Positions 26,106 to 35,153 are shown, counted from the first letter of the stretch. The stretch: 64,000 nucleotides of DNA from Orlajensenia stereocauli (GCF_039548895.1 NZ_JBCLVG010000001.1); one strand, 5' to 3'. Translations and numbers: made by a program. Notes: generated by a model not told the origin, from the sequence alone.

Positions 26106-27243
26106 GGGGTACCACCAGGGTCTTGATGTTGCCGTCGAGTTTCGAGGAGAACATGTGATAGCCCTCGGCGATGTGTTCCAGCGGGATGCGGTGAGTGATG
26201 ATGTCGCTCGGCTTCAGGTAGCCGTTGCGGATGTGCTCGAGGAGGCGGGGCCACTGACGTTTGGCCGGGGTCTGGTTCATGCGGAGCGTGAGGCCCTTGT
26301 TCATGGCGTCTCCGAACTTGACGGCGCTGAACATCGGGCCGTAGGCGCCGATCACTGAGACGGTTCCGCCCTTGCGCACGGAATCGATCGCCCAGTTGAG
26401 CGCGATGGGTGAACCGCCTTGGAGCTTCAGTTTCGCCGCCGTGATGTGCTGCGTGAGATTGCCGTCGGCCTCGGCACCGACAGCGTCGATCACGACGTCG
26501 GCGCCGAGGTGGTCGGTCGCGCGTTTCATCTCCACCACGATGTCGTCGTACTCCGCGAAGTTGTAGGTCTCCGCATAGGCGAACTCGCGGGCTTTGGCCA
26601 GGCGGTACTCGAGATGGTCGATGGAGATGACGCGGCCGGCTCCCATCAACCACGCCGACCGTGCAGCGAAGAGGCCCACCGGGCCCGCGCCGAAGACGAC
26701 GACGGTGTCGCCCTCCGTGATGCTGCCGAGCTGGGCGCCGAAGTAGCCCGTGGCGAGGGCGTCCGTCATCATCAGGGCGTCTTCGTCGTCGAGCCAGTCC
26801 GGGATGATCGAGGGCCCCACATCGGCGAACGGAACACGCACGAACTCCGCCTGACCGCCGTCGTACCCACCGCAGGTGTGGGAGTAACCGTAGATTCCCC
26901 CGACAGCAGTCGCGTTGGGGTTCACGTTGTGGCAGTTCGAGTACAGACCGCGCGCGCAGAAGTAGCAGGATCCGCAGTACACGTTGAACGGCACCATGAC
27001 GCGGTCGCCGACCTTCAGGTTCTGCACCGACGAGCCGACCTCCTCGACGACGCCGATGAACTCGTGGCCGAAGGTCATCCCCACGCGTGTGTCCGGCATC
27101 ATCCCGTGGTAGAGATGCAGGTCTGAGCCGCAGATGGCGGCCAGGGTCACCCGGATTATGGCATCGTTCGGATGCTCGATCGGCGGCATGTCCTTCTCTT
27201 CGACGCGGACCTTGTACGGGCCGCGGTAGACCATTGCTCGCAT
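26098..27243 (-). CDS. Zinc-dependent alcohol/formaldehyde-type dehydrogenase
   Basis: 381-aa medium-chain dehydrogenase. Catalytic zinc ligands Cys38 (CGSDLH), His60-Glu61 (GHE) and the structural zinc set Cys90, Cys93, Cys96, Cys104 are intact. The NAD(P) Rossmann motif is VVVFGAGPVGLFAA. ATG 27243 has an AGGAG site. It resembles the glutathione-independent formaldehyde dehydrogenase/threonine dehydrogenase branch often annotated only as zinc-dependent alcohol dehydrogenase. First gene of a two-gene operon. A paralogue lies at 49679-50854. Confidence 0.92.
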   Translation of the reverse strand: MRAMVYRGPYKVRVEEKDMPPIEHPNDAIIRVTLAAICGSDLHLYHGMMPDTRVGMTFGHEFIGVVEEVGSSVQNLKVGDRVMVPFNVYCGSCYFCARGLYSNCHNVNPNATAVGGIYGYSHTCGGYDGGQAEFVRVPFADVGPSIIPDWLDDEDALMMTDALATGYFGAQLGSITEGDTVVVFGAGPVGLFAARSAWLMGAGRVISIDHLEYRLAKAREFAYAETYNFAEYDDIVVEMKRATDHLGADVVIDAVGAEADGNLTQHITAAKLKLQGGSPIALNWAIDSVRKGGTVSVIGAYGPMFSAVKFGDAMNKGLTLRMNQTPAKRQWPRLLEHIRNGYLKPSDIITHRIPLEHIAEGYHMFSSKLDGNIKTLVVPHA

Positions 27244-27348
27244 CGTCGCTCCTGATTCTGTGGCTCGCGCACTCATCCGACTGACTCGTCCTGGCTGGTG
27301 GCGGAGGCACTGCCAGTCAAGACCGGGCAGCGCGATCCGGCTCTGGGC

Positions 27349-28155
27349 TTACGCGACTCCGGCGGAAGTGCTATGCGGCGACGGGCGGATGCGCCGCCCG
27401 GCGGAGCGATACCACTGCGCGCAGAAGACCACGACGACGGCCGCTTCGATCCAGGCTCCGAGGTAGTACATCAGCTGCGCGCCGTCGCGCGCCTGAGCCA
27501 GGGACACCGTCGCCGGAGGGTTCGCGTACAGGTACTTCGCGAGGATGGCGTGCGAGGCCAGGGCGATGACGAGCGCGACAGCCGACATCACCCGCCTCGG
27601 AGGATGCGGATGCGGGTCGATGCCGATGATGGCTGCGGTGAAGAGAAAGCCCGCGAGGAGGAGGTGCGCCTGCACGATCACGTGCACCAGGGGGTTCGTC
27701 TGCATGGAGTGCTGGACCGGGGAGAGGTAGATCATCCACAGACCGCCCGCACTGAGGACCAGCGCCGTGATCGGATGCGAGATGAAGCGCGCCGGGCCGC
27801 TGCGGAGGGCCCGAGTCAGCCGGCGGGCCGGAGTGACGGAGAGGCTTCTGAGTGCGAGGGTGACTGGAGCGGCCAGCACCAGCAGCAGGGGCGCGATCAT
27901 GCCGCCGAGCACGTGGGTCCACATGTGCATGACGAAGTCGACGTGAGCGGCGTCGGCAAGCGGACCCACCACTGAGGCTGCACCGAACGCGACCCCAAGT
28001 GAGAACAATGCCATCCGATGCGGCGGCCACCCCCGCCCGCGCCTCACCGAGATCACGACGCCCGTGGCGTAGGCGCCGATGGCGAGGATCGCGATGGCGA
28101 TCGGAATGGCGTCGACGGGCAGCCAGCCAGCGCTCGAATGATGCGGCGTGTGCAT
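27349..28155 (-). CDS. CtaG-like cytochrome c oxidase assembly membrane protein
   Basis: 268-aa protein with about seven membrane segments (IPIAIAILAIGAYATGVVI, LLLVLAAPVTLALRSL, LLLAGFLFTAAIIGIDP). The Caa3_CtaG family pattern includes HMWTHVLGGM, the conserved His pair around SPVQHSMQTNPLVH, and ANPPATVSLAQARDGAQLMYY. It probably helps deliver copper to terminal oxidases or acts in copper homeostasis. It follows the DUF2243 gene in the same operon, a pairing I associate with actinobacterial genomes. Confidence 0.88.
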   Translation of the reverse strand: MHTPHHSSAGWLPVDAIPIAIAILAIGAYATGVVISVRRGRGWPPHRMALFSLGVAFGAASVVGPLADAAHVDFVMHMWTHVLGGMIAPLLLVLAAPVTLALRSLSVTPARRLTRALRSGPARFISHPITALVLSAGGLWMIYLSPVQHSMQTNPLVHVIVQAHLLLAGFLFTAAIIGIDPHPHPPRRVMSAVALVIALASHAILAKYLYANPPATVSLAQARDGAQLMYYLGAWIEAAVVVVFCAQWYRSAGRRIRPSPHSTSAGVA

Positions 28156-28188
28156 TGGAGGATCGTCGTCAGGTCGCGGTTCCGGTGC

Positions 28189-28707
28189 TCACGGCGTCTG
28201 TCGCGCGTCGGCTCTCGACGCGCGGGTCCTCCCCAGCACGACCACGCCGACGATGATCATCACCACCGCGATGATGTTCCAAGTGAGGTCATAGAGGAGC
28301 AGATCGACGTCGTAGCGGATCTGGTGGATGCCGAACACCTTGTGCTGGATCACACCGTCGTAGAGCTGGAACGCGCCGGCACCGACCAGGAGTCCTCCGA
28401 GCCAGCGGGCCCACCAGAGCGCACCGCGCCGCCTCAGGTCGGCCAGCAGGAACAGCCCGGCTACTGTGGCGAAGAAGCTCAAGGCGTGGAAGAACCCATC
28501 CGACACGAGACCGATGTCCGGCGTTCCGAGGTCGTAGAAATGATGCCAGTGCAGCACCTGGTGAAAGACGGCCTCATCGACGAAGGCGGCAAGACCCACA
28601 CCGAAGAGGACGCCTGACCACACGTTCTCGGTCGATCGCGCGGCACGAGCCTCCCACGACCACGGAGTTGTCGACGATGCGGTCCGATCGGATCCGGGTG
28701 AAGTCAT
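28189..28707 (-). CDS. DUF2243 family membrane protein
   Basis: 172-aa protein with about four membrane segments (GVLFGVGLAAFVDEAVFHQVLHWHH begins the first, His-rich; FFATVAGLFLLADLRRRG; NIIAVVMIIVGVVVLG). Conserved His residues sit in and near the membrane (HQVLHWHHFYD, QHKVFGIHQIRYD), which suits metal or heme handling. The function is unknown. It lies directly upstream of the CtaG-like gene. Confidence 0.88.
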   Translation of the reverse strand: MTSPGSDRTASSTTPWSWEARAARSTENVWSGVLFGVGLAAFVDEAVFHQVLHWHHFYDLGTPDIGLVSDGFFHALSFFATVAGLFLLADLRRRGALWWARWLGGLLVGAGAFQLYDGVIQHKVFGIHQIRYDVDLLLYDLTWNIIAVVMIIVGVVVLGRTRASRADARQTP

Positions 28708-28733
28708 GTGACGCCTCGATCGCTGCGGCCGAG

Positions 28734-29051
28734 TCAGCTGCGGCCGGGCATGTTCAGGTCGGCTGGGTCCACTTCGATGTCGCCGGCGTCGTCGGGGCCC
28801 CCGGTGCCTGGCACGGCGAGGATCTGAGACTGATCGATGTCGTCGTCGATGCCGTCCGGCATAGGATCGGCCTGCTTCGCCGCAGTCTCCGTCTCGCTGC
28901 CGGGGCTCTCGCTCCTGTCCTTCGTGGTCAGCTCCGTGTCACTGAGTGCCGAGTCGCCGGCATCCTGGTGGACGAAGTCGGCATCCGTGATCTCGCCGCT
29001 GGCGAGGTCAGGATCAGTGTGGCCCGGGTTGCTCCCGCTGGCGTTCGTCAT
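28734..29051 (-). CDS. Small acidic hypothetical protein
   Basis: 105-aa, Asp/Glu/Ser/Thr-rich, likely disordered protein (NPGHTDPDLASGEITDAD, DGIDDDIDQSQILAVPG). ATG 29051 has a GGAG site. No membrane segment, signal or known domain is visible. It lies upstream of, and on the same strand as, the DUF2243/CtaG-like pair. Confidence 0.7.
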   Translation of the reverse strand: MTNASGSNPGHTDPDLASGEITDADFVHQDAGDSALSDTELTTKDRSESPGSETETAAKQADPMPDGIDDDIDQSQILAVPGTGGPDDAGDIEVDPADLNMPGRS

Positions 29052-29168
29052 GAGTATCTCCAGTTCTGCCGGCCGATGGGCCGGTGTCTCGACCGTAGGC
29101 CGCGCGATGGAGTGCCGAGAGGGACTTGACATGGGCCGCATCAGTGTTCCCTCGGCGCGCAAGCACGT

Positions 29169-30056
29169 CTACTCCGCGATGGACTGCAGGTAACGATCGC
29201 GCCACTCGCGAGGAGCCAGCCCATAGCGCGCGCGGAACGCTCGGCTGAACGCGGACGGGGATGCGAAGCCCGAGCGGATGCCAATTCCGCCGATCGGGAA
29301 CAGGCTGGCGCGGTCGCGTTCCATGAGCGACCGTGCTCGGGCCAGGCGACTCTCGAGGATGACGCGACCGAGCGTGTGCTCCTCGGGTTCGAAGGCCTTC
29401 TGCAGGGTGCGCGGCGACACCTGCAGCGCGGCGGCGACGGACGCCGCGGTGAGGGAAGGACTGCTCGAGTACAGCTCGACGTACTGCCTCGCCTCAGTCA
29501 CCAGGTTGCTTCGCACCGTCTCCGGAGCCGAACGACGGCCGAGGAAATCGTCGACGAATGCGGTCGTGAGCTCCAGGATCGAGTGGGCGAGGGCAGCACC
29601 GGATGCCGGCCCGAGGTCAGCGCTCATCTTCATCGTCTGCGACGCCAGCGAGCCGATCATGAGGGGCAGGCCCTCGGTGAGTGGAAAGACCGTGCGAGCG
29701 ATCGAGTCGATGTCCGATGACGAGAGGCCGAGGGCCTGCCGGTCCATCCGGATCGACAGCGCGCGAAAGTCAGGGGTCATCTGGAACCCGCTCAGCCGTG
29801 GCATGTGGTTCATGTTCATGTGACCGGCGTTGTTCTCGAGGTCGTTGTACGCCCGCTTGCACACGATGGCGCCGTCGGTGATGAAAGCCCAGACCAGGGC
29901 GTCACCGGGATCGGTGTATCCCGCGAAAGGATCGTCGCCGGACTGCGGGGCCTTGGTGTGCACGAGATGCACGGGCCCGAGCGCCTTGCTCTTCACGACC
30001 GTCGCGACCGCCGCTGAGAAGCCGGTCTGCTCACGGGTGGCCTGTGGAAGGTACAT
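29169..30056 (-). CDS. AraC-family transcriptional regulator
   Basis: 295-aa regulator: an N-terminal AraC-binding-like sensor domain (AFITDGAIVCKRAYNDLENN) and a C-terminal double HTH (LTAASVAAALQVSPRTLQKAF, then IGIRSGFASPSAFSRAFRARYGLAPREWR in the second, here written in part). It resembles the NahR/XylS-like 'AraC_binding_2' group. Divergent from a haloperoxidase-like hydrolase across a 223-bp region holding a palindrome and a triple heptamer repeat, so that hydrolase gene is the likely target. Confidence 0.9.
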   Translation of the reverse strand: MYLPQATREQTGFSAAVATVVKSKALGPVHLVHTKAPQSGDDPFAGYTDPGDALVWAFITDGAIVCKRAYNDLENNAGHMNMNHMPRLSGFQMTPDFRALSIRMDRQALGLSSSDIDSIARTVFPLTEGLPLMIGSLASQTMKMSADLGPASGAALAHSILELTTAFVDDFLGRRSAPETVRSNLVTEARQYVELYSSSPSLTAASVAAALQVSPRTLQKAFEPEEHTLGRVILESRLARARSLMERDRASLFPIGGIGIRSGFASPSAFSRAFRARYGLAPREWRDRYLQSIAE

Positions 30057-30155
30057 CGTGCCCCCGAACCTCGCTGTGCACTGTCAGTTCAACGCACGCT
30101 CTTCAGGATGCCGCCTCGGAGGGCCAGACTCAAAGAAGTGAGGGATGTTCTGCCG

Positions 30156-30168
30156 TTCCGGGCCGGAA
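30156..30168. promoter_or_regulatory. Palindrome in AraC/hydrolase divergent region
   Basis: TTCCGG-G-CCGGAA, 6-bp arms about a central G, immediately followed by TTGACA at 30170-30175. Candidate operator or activator site; the binding protein is unknown. Confidence 0.4.
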
Positions 30169-30191
30169 GTTGACAGGAGGCGAAGCGTTTC

Positions 30192-30212
30192 TTCACGATT
30201 CACGATTCACGA
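30192..30212. repeat. Three tandem TTCACGA heptamers
   Basis: TTCACGA repeats three times head to tail between the divergent AraC-type gene and the hydrolase gene. The 7-bp period is not a helical turn, so it may instead be a slippage product, but its position suits a regulator-binding array. Confidence 0.6.
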
Positions 30213-30279
30213 ACGCTGAGCGCGAGGGCGGCCGGCGATCGGATCATGGTTCGAGCACCACCTGAGAACAAGGAGAGAC

Positions 30280-31101
30280 ATGCCGTACTTCACCACCTCT
30301 GACGGAACCGAGATCTACTACACCGACCAGGGCGAGGGACAGCCTGTGCTGCTCAGCCACGGCTGGCCGCTGTCGTCCGACGCGTGGCAGGTCGAGGTGA
30401 AGCTGCTCGCCGACAACGGCTACCGGGCCATCGCCCACGACCGCCGCGGTCACGGGCGCTCGTCCAAGACCTACACGGGCAATGACATGGACACCTATGC
30501 CCGCGACCTCGCGGAGCTCATCGAGCACCTCGACCTCCAGAACCTCGTCGTGATCGGCCACTCCACAGGCGGTGGCGAGGTCGTGCGCTATGCAGCCCAG
30601 CACGGCGTCGGCCGAGTCGCCAAGGTCATCACGGCCGGTGCCGTTCCCCCGATCATGGTCAAGTCGGACTCGAACCCCGACGGTCTGCCGATCGAGGTCT
30701 TCGACGGCATCCGTGCCGGAGTGCTCAAGGACGCATCGCAGTTCTACATCGATCTCACGGAGGCTTTCTTCGGCGCGAACCGCGAGGGCAGCGCCGTCTC
30801 CGAGGGTGCCAAGCGCGACTTCTGGCGCCAGGGCATGCTGGTGAACCTCGCGGCAGCCTACGACTGCGTCAAGGCGTTCTCCGAGACCGACTTCACCGAG
30901 GACCTGAAGGCTCTCGACGTTCCGATCTTCATCGCCCAGGGCGACGACGATCAGATCGTTCCCATCAACGACGCGGCCCTCAAGTCCATCGAGCTCGTCA
31001 AGGACGGCACGCTCAAGGTGTACCCGGGCGCCCCGCACGGCATCTACGGCGACTACCAGGCCGAACTCGACCAGGACATCCTGGACTTCATCAAGAAGTA
31101 G
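30280..31101 (+). CDS. Alpha/beta hydrolase, non-heme haloperoxidase-like
   Basis: 273-aa cytoplasmic hydrolase with the cofactor-free haloperoxidase/perhydrolase pattern: FTTSDGTEIYYTDQG, oxyanion SHGWPLSSDAWQ, GHSTGGGEV (Ser95), acid in GDDDQIVP and His in GAPHGIYG. Such enzymes are esterases that can form peracids in vitro; the physiological substrate is unknown. ATG 30280 has an AAGGAGAG site. Divergent from the AraC regulator. Confidence 0.92.
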   Translation: MPYFTTSDGTEIYYTDQGEGQPVLLSHGWPLSSDAWQVEVKLLADNGYRAIAHDRRGHGRSSKTYTGNDMDTYARDLAELIEHLDLQNLVVIGHSTGGGEVVRYAAQHGVGRVAKVITAGAVPPIMVKSDSNPDGLPIEVFDGIRAGVLKDASQFYIDLTEAFFGANREGSAVSEGAKRDFWRQGMLVNLAAAYDCVKAFSETDFTEDLKALDVPIFIAQGDDDQIVPINDAALKSIELVKDGTLKVYPGAPHGIYGDYQAELDQDILDFIKK

Positions 31102-31110
31102 CGGGTTCGC

Positions 31111-31136
31111 AGCCGCGGTCGCTCCAGCCCGCGGCT
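31111..31136 (+). terminator. Hairpin after hydrolase gene
   Basis: AGCCGCGG (31111-31118) pairs with CCGCGGCT (31129-31136) over a 10-nt loop, starting 9 nt after the stop. GC-rich, weak T content after it; a plausible terminator. Confidence 0.45.
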
Positions 31137-31218
31137 CTGCTTGGGTCGTCGTCGATTTCTCCGATGGCGGCCCGAGCTCCCACCAGGCGATGTCGGAGGG
31201 CGTCCGTACCGTCGGGGC

Positions 31219-31269
31219 ATGGAAACACGCGAATCTGCGATCCGTTCGGAGTACGCCGGGCGATCATGA
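31219..31269 (+). CDS. Leader peptide overlapping the MFS exporter start
   Basis: A 16-codon ORF (METRESAIRSEYAGRS) begins at ATG 31219, exactly 6 nt after a TACCGT box (31207-31212), so it would be read from a leaderless mRNA. Its TGA (31267-31269) overlaps the exporter ATG (31266-31268) as ATGA. The exporter itself has no good Shine-Dalgarno site, so its translation may depend on reinitiation after this peptide. Too short for homology; proposed from position and signals only. Confidence 0.45.
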   Translation: METRESAIRSEYAGRS

Positions 31270-32651
31270 TGCTCGACGGAGGCGATGGAGCACGGGCGAC
31301 GAGGCCCGGATGGATGCTTGCTGTGGCCGCGCTCGCCTCCATCATGATCTCGCTCGACCTACTGATCGTCGCGACCTCGCTCCTCACGATCAGGGTGGAG
31401 CTGGGTGCCGCCCAGGACCAGCTGTTCTGGGTGGTCACGGCGTACGCGATTCCCTTCGCCTCGCTCCTGCTCGTCGGTGCGAGACTCGGCGACAGGTTCG
31501 GGCCGAGACGGATGCTGATCACGGGTCTCGTCGGGTTCGCCGGCGCGTCGGTCCTCTGCGGGCTCGCGCCGAACCTGGCCTTCCTCGTCGCGGCGCGCGC
31601 AGTGCAGGGAGCGTTCGGGGCGCTCGTCGTTCCGCTCGCCATCTCCCTGCTCGTCGAGGCCGTCGGCCCGATGCGCACCACGCGCACACTGGGGTTCCTC
31701 GAGGCGTTGACCGGCATCGCGACCGTCGCCGGTCCCGTGTTGGGAGGCATCGTCACCACGGGACTCGGATGGCGGTGGGTGTTCTGGCTCAACCTGCCCA
31801 TCGCCGTCGTCACCGTCGCCATCTGCCTTCTGGCGGTGAGAGCCGACGGACCCGGGCGCCGCGAGCCCATCGACCTCCGCGGTGCACTGCTGGCTGCGAT
31901 GTCCGCCGCCCTGATCGTTCTGTCCGTCGCCACAGGGCCGATTCGCGGACCACTGGATCCGCTCGTACTCGTCTCGGGTGTCGCCGGCATCGTGCTGGGC
32001 GCCCTCTTCCTGCGGCATCTTCGACGAACACCGGACGGACTGATTCCCCGTGTGCTGCTGCGAGACCGACAGTTCACGCGAGCGCTCCTGACCACGCTCG
32101 CTCTGTTCGCATCACTCTATGGATCGGTGTACTTCCTCGCGCAGTACTTCCAGGTTCTCTATGCGACGGATGCCGCTGGCGCCGGACTGCGGTTGCTGCC
32201 CTGGACGGCGACCCTCTTCGTCGTAGCTCCCCTGGCGGGACTCATCGCGGAACGCGTGGGGGAGCGTCCTGTGCTGCTCGTCGGGCTGGTCCTGCAGTCG
32301 TTCGGCATGGGGCTGCTGGCTGTGAACGCAGGCAGCACGGACTACCGGGCTGCCCTCGTCCCCCTCATCATCGCCGGTGTCGGCGCGTCCGCTGCCATTC
32401 CCGTGGTCCAGGCCCTCGTGCTGGGGGCAGCCCGGCCGGCGACCATCACAGCGGCATCCGGCGCAAACTCGTCGGCACAGGAACTCGGCGGTGCTCTCGG
32501 TGTCGCCGTGCTCGTCGGCGTGCTCGGCCTCACCGGGGCCTCCAGCGTGGTGGGCGTCGTCGTGGACGGCATGCGATGGGTATTCCTCGGAAGCGCCATC
32601 CTCGCCCTCATCGCGCTCGCCGTCGCCCCGTGGAGGCGTCCACAGCCGTGA
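31266..32651 (+). CDS. MFS transporter, DHA2-type multidrug exporter
   Basis: 461-aa proton-coupled exporter with 12-14 membrane segments. Family motifs seen are the first helix with ISLDLLIVATSLLTI, loop 2-3 motif GARLGDRFGPRRMLI, and motif C-like GPVLGGIVTTGLGWRWVF in helix 5. ATG 31266 overlaps the stop of a leader ORF; a second ATG follows at 31269. Substrates cannot be read from sequence. No regulator gene is adjacent on this strand. Confidence 0.9.
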   Translation: MMLDGGDGARATRPGWMLAVAALASIMISLDLLIVATSLLTIRVELGAAQDQLFWVVTAYAIPFASLLLVGARLGDRFGPRRMLITGLVGFAGASVLCGLAPNLAFLVAARAVQGAFGALVVPLAISLLVEAVGPMRTTRTLGFLEALTGIATVAGPVLGGIVTTGLGWRWVFWLNLPIAVVTVAICLLAVRADGPGRREPIDLRGALLAAMSAALIVLSVATGPIRGPLDPLVLVSGVAGIVLGALFLRHLRRTPDGLIPRVLLRDRQFTRALLTTLALFASLYGSVYFLAQYFQVLYATDAAGAGLRLLPWTATLFVVAPLAGLIAERVGERPVLLVGLVLQSFGMGLLAVNAGSTDYRAALVPLIIAGVGASAAIPVVQALVLGAARPATITAASGANSSAQELGGALGVAVLVGVLGLTGASSVVGVVVDGMRWVFLGSAILALIALAVAPWRRPQP

Positions 32652-32687
32652 CCGCCCGGGACTTCGTAGTCCAGAGCTGCAGCGATT

Positions 32688-33485
32688 TCACCGGCGGTAC
32701 GGGCTGACCGGCGCCGGGTTGCGCGCTCGGTACATCAGGCGACGACCGAGTCGGAGCCATGGCAGGTCGTGCGGCCAATGCATCGTCACGGTGTGAATAC
32801 CTCGCTTCCACCTGAGCGACCCCTTTCCATCGTTCAGGGGCCGCATCGAGATACCGGATCGGAGCGACGGGATGAAGCGGATGGAGTTGCTCACGCCCAC
32901 GTGGAACGACAGGTCGAGATCGTCGTGGGTGAGCTGGTCGTGCACATGCACCTCGTGGCGAACCGATGCCCAGGTCGACCTGCGCAGTGCGAGATTGGAG
33001 CCGAACAGGGGCACGTGGCCGAGCGCCATTCCCGTGAAGAGGAAGTAGGAGCCGAGGTAGAGGGCTGCGGCTGGTGAGCGCAGCCACGCGGGCCCGTCGA
33101 TGAAATACGCCGGGCCGGTGATGGCGTCGACGTCCTCGAGCCTGCCGAAGGTGTCGGCGATGGTCGCCACCCAGTCCGACTGCGGGATCGAGTCAGCGTC
33201 GAGCCGGGCGATGATGTCGCCGGATGCCGCGCTGTAGCCGGTCGCGCTGGCCATCCCGATGCCCGGCCGTGATTCGACGACGACCACAGCGCCGAGAGAG
33301 CGCGCCACGTCTCCGGAGTCATCCGTCGACCCGTTGTCGACGACGATGATCTCGAAGGGGGCGACGGTCTGCGCCTGAAGCGCACGGAGACAGACGGCCA
33401 GCGGCCGAGCGTCGTCCTTCACCGGGATGACGATGCTCACGGTGAGCACCGGGCGGTCTGTCGTCGTCGGAATCAGCTGCGTCAT
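32688..33485 (-). CDS. Family 2 glycosyltransferase
   Basis: 265-aa GT-A enzyme: VSIVIPVKDDARPLAVCL start, nucleotide-binding EIIVVDNGSTDDS, metal-binding DxD equivalent IIARLDADSIP, and acceptor motif THDDLDLSFHV. A mid-protein hydrophobic stretch (AAALYLGSYFLFTGMALG) may contact the membrane. Last gene of a three-gene operon; its ATG overlaps the membrane protein stop (33482-33485). Confidence 0.9.
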   Translation of the reverse strand: MTQLIPTTTDRPVLTVSIVIPVKDDARPLAVCLRALQAQTVAPFEIIVVDNGSTDDSGDVARSLGAVVVVESRPGIGMASATGYSAASGDIIARLDADSIPQSDWVATIADTFGRLEDVDAITGPAYFIDGPAWLRSPAAALYLGSYFLFTGMALGHVPLFGSNLALRRSTWASVRHEVHVHDQLTHDDLDLSFHVGVSNSIRFIPSLRSGISMRPLNDGKGSLRWKRGIHTVTMHWPHDLPWLRLGRRLMYRARNPAPVSPYRR

Positions 33486-34132
33486 CGTGGCCTGCTGGCG
33501 GAGATCCGGGCATCGGCGCGGGCATCGGGGTCCATCCGGGTGCCCCCGACGCCGTCTCTGATCGCCGCACTCCGCCCGGTGAGGAAGGGGAGGGCGATGC
33601 CGGCGATGAGGCCGCCGACGGCATCCGCGGCCAGGTCACCGATGGTGTCGTCGTAGCCGACGTATATGACGGCGTCGGTGAGGGCGTTGCCTGCCCACTC
33701 GAGCATCTCCCAGATGCTGCCGACTGCGAGGCCGAGTGCCGCGGTGGCGATCACGAGTCCGACGCGGTGGCCGGTCGTCGGCAGGATCCCGCTGCGCTGT
33801 GCCGCGACCACGGCGAGGGTGGCGATGACGCCGGTGAGGGCGACGTGCACGAGCTTGTCCCAGCCGAAAACCTCGGTGTACAGGTCGAACACGTTGCTCC
33901 ATGCAGCCACAAGAACGATGGTGCTCGTGGCGATGTCGACTGAAGGACGCAGGCCCAGAGCGCGCGGAACGAGCACCCCGAGCAACGCGAGCATGAAGAT
34001 GCCGATCTGCACGGCTCCCCAGCCGATGCCTGCAGCGACAACGCTGGCGACGGCGAACACGCGCACGCAGTCGGCGGCGATCTCTCCCGGGCCGGCAGGG
34101 CGTCGCACGAAGGTCTGGATGAGGTCGGTCAT
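33482..34132 (-). CDS. DUF2238/YjdF-like membrane protein
   Basis: 216-aa protein with about six membrane segments (AVQIGIFMLALLGVLVPRAL, VALTGVIATLAVVAA, VGLVIATAALGLAVGSIWEM) and the pattern EMLEWAGN then YDDTIGDLAADAVGG, typical of the DUF2238 family. The function is unknown. It overlaps both neighbours by 4 bp (34129-34132 and 33482-33485), so all three proteins are made together. Confidence 0.8.
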   Translation of the reverse strand: MTDLIQTFVRRPAGPGEIAADCVRVFAVASVVAAGIGWGAVQIGIFMLALLGVLVPRALGLRPSVDIATSTIVLVAAWSNVFDLYTEVFGWDKLVHVALTGVIATLAVVAAQRSGILPTTGHRVGLVIATAALGLAVGSIWEMLEWAGNALTDAVIYVGYDDTIGDLAADAVGGLIAGIALPFLTGRSAAIRDGVGGTRMDPDARADARISASRPR

Positions 34133-35043
34133 CGGAGCGAGTCGCCATCCTCTCGGGAATCCGGTTCGGGCTGCGGCCGCGGGCTCGGCTCGGGCTCCGG
34201 GTGCGGCCAGCGCACGACGGCGTGCACGGGTTCGTGGTCGGATGCCGCGGCCCCATCGAAACGGACGGGGTTGATCGCAGCGGCATCGACCTGTACTGAC
34301 GGGCTCACCAGGATCCTGTCGAGACGGTCTCCGCCGACCACCGGTGCCTTGTAGCGGGAGTAGGTTCCCCACTCCGGGCTCAGGCGCCGAGCGGCGGCGC
34401 CCCACGTGTCGACCAGCACATCGTCGCCCGTCAGTTCGGCGAAGACCCCCGACCGGCGGCCGCCGTTGAAGTCGCCCATGACGACGACGGGGCCGTCGAG
34501 GCTGCGAGCGATCCCGCGCAGGAAGCGAGCCGATCGACGGCGCGACTTCTCGGAGAGGTGGTCGAGATGAGTCACGATCACGTGGAAACGACCGCCGAAC
34601 TCGAGCTCCTCCACCTCGGCCTGCACTGCGACTCTCGGCAGGAGGTTGCCGAAGGAGCGCGAACCCGGGGTGTCGGGGGTGTCGGAGAGCCAGTGCACAC
34701 GCATGTCGAGGAATCGCATCCGGTCGCCGTCGATGTGGATCTCGCAGCGTTCGCCCCTCCGATCCGCGTCCCGGCCTGTGCCGACGCACGTGTACCGGTC
34801 GCCGAGGGCATCCGCCACCACGACCGCCTGATCGGGAAGGGCCTCCTGGATGCCGAGCACTGTCGGCCGTTCGGCTGCCAGAAGGCGCGCGAGGAGGGGC
34901 GCCCGCCTGCTCCAGAGGTCGGCGGGCGAGACTGATGCCGCCACGCGGCGACGCACGTTGAGCGTCATCAGGTGCACCTCGGGAGAGGCGACAGCGCCGA
35001 CGGCGGGGGAGCCGATCGCGTCGGGCGTGACGGTGCGCTTCAT
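34129..35043 (-). CDS. Endonuclease/exonuclease/phosphatase-family protein
   Basis: 304-aa metal-dependent phosphoesterase fold: TLNVRRR near the start, GIQEALPDQ (metal Glu), FHVIVTHLDHLSEKSR, GDFNGGRRSG and the terminal SDHEPVHAVV (catalytic His). No signal peptide. The substrate could be a lipid, nucleotide or sugar phosphate. ATG 35043 lies 7 nt from TAGCGT, suggesting a leaderless start. The tail is a Pro/Glu/Arg-rich repeat. First gene of the operon with the membrane protein and the GT2 enzyme. Confidence 0.87.
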   Translation of the reverse strand: MKRTVTPDAIGSPAVGAVASPEVHLMTLNVRRRVAASVSPADLWSRRAPLLARLLAAERPTVLGIQEALPDQAVVVADALGDRYTCVGTGRDADRRGERCEIHIDGDRMRFLDMRVHWLSDTPDTPGSRSFGNLLPRVAVQAEVEELEFGGRFHVIVTHLDHLSEKSRRRSARFLRGIARSLDGPVVVMGDFNGGRRSGVFAELTGDDVLVDTWGAAARRLSPEWGTYSRYKAPVVGGDRLDRILVSPSVQVDAAAINPVRFDGAAASDHEPVHAVVRWPHPEPEPSPRPQPEPDSREDGDSLR

Positions 35044-35153
35044 CCACTCGACGCTACGCGACACCGGGAAGTTCGGTGAGGGCTTGCTTTCGTGCGCGGA
35101 TCGCCCTCGATTTCCAACTGACGAGCCAGGCCTAGGTCGGGGCGAACGTGTAC

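Noticed and set aside
26418..27126. Plus-strand frame opposite the zinc dehydrogenase
   Set aside because: Antisense shadow of a gene with all zinc ligands intact.
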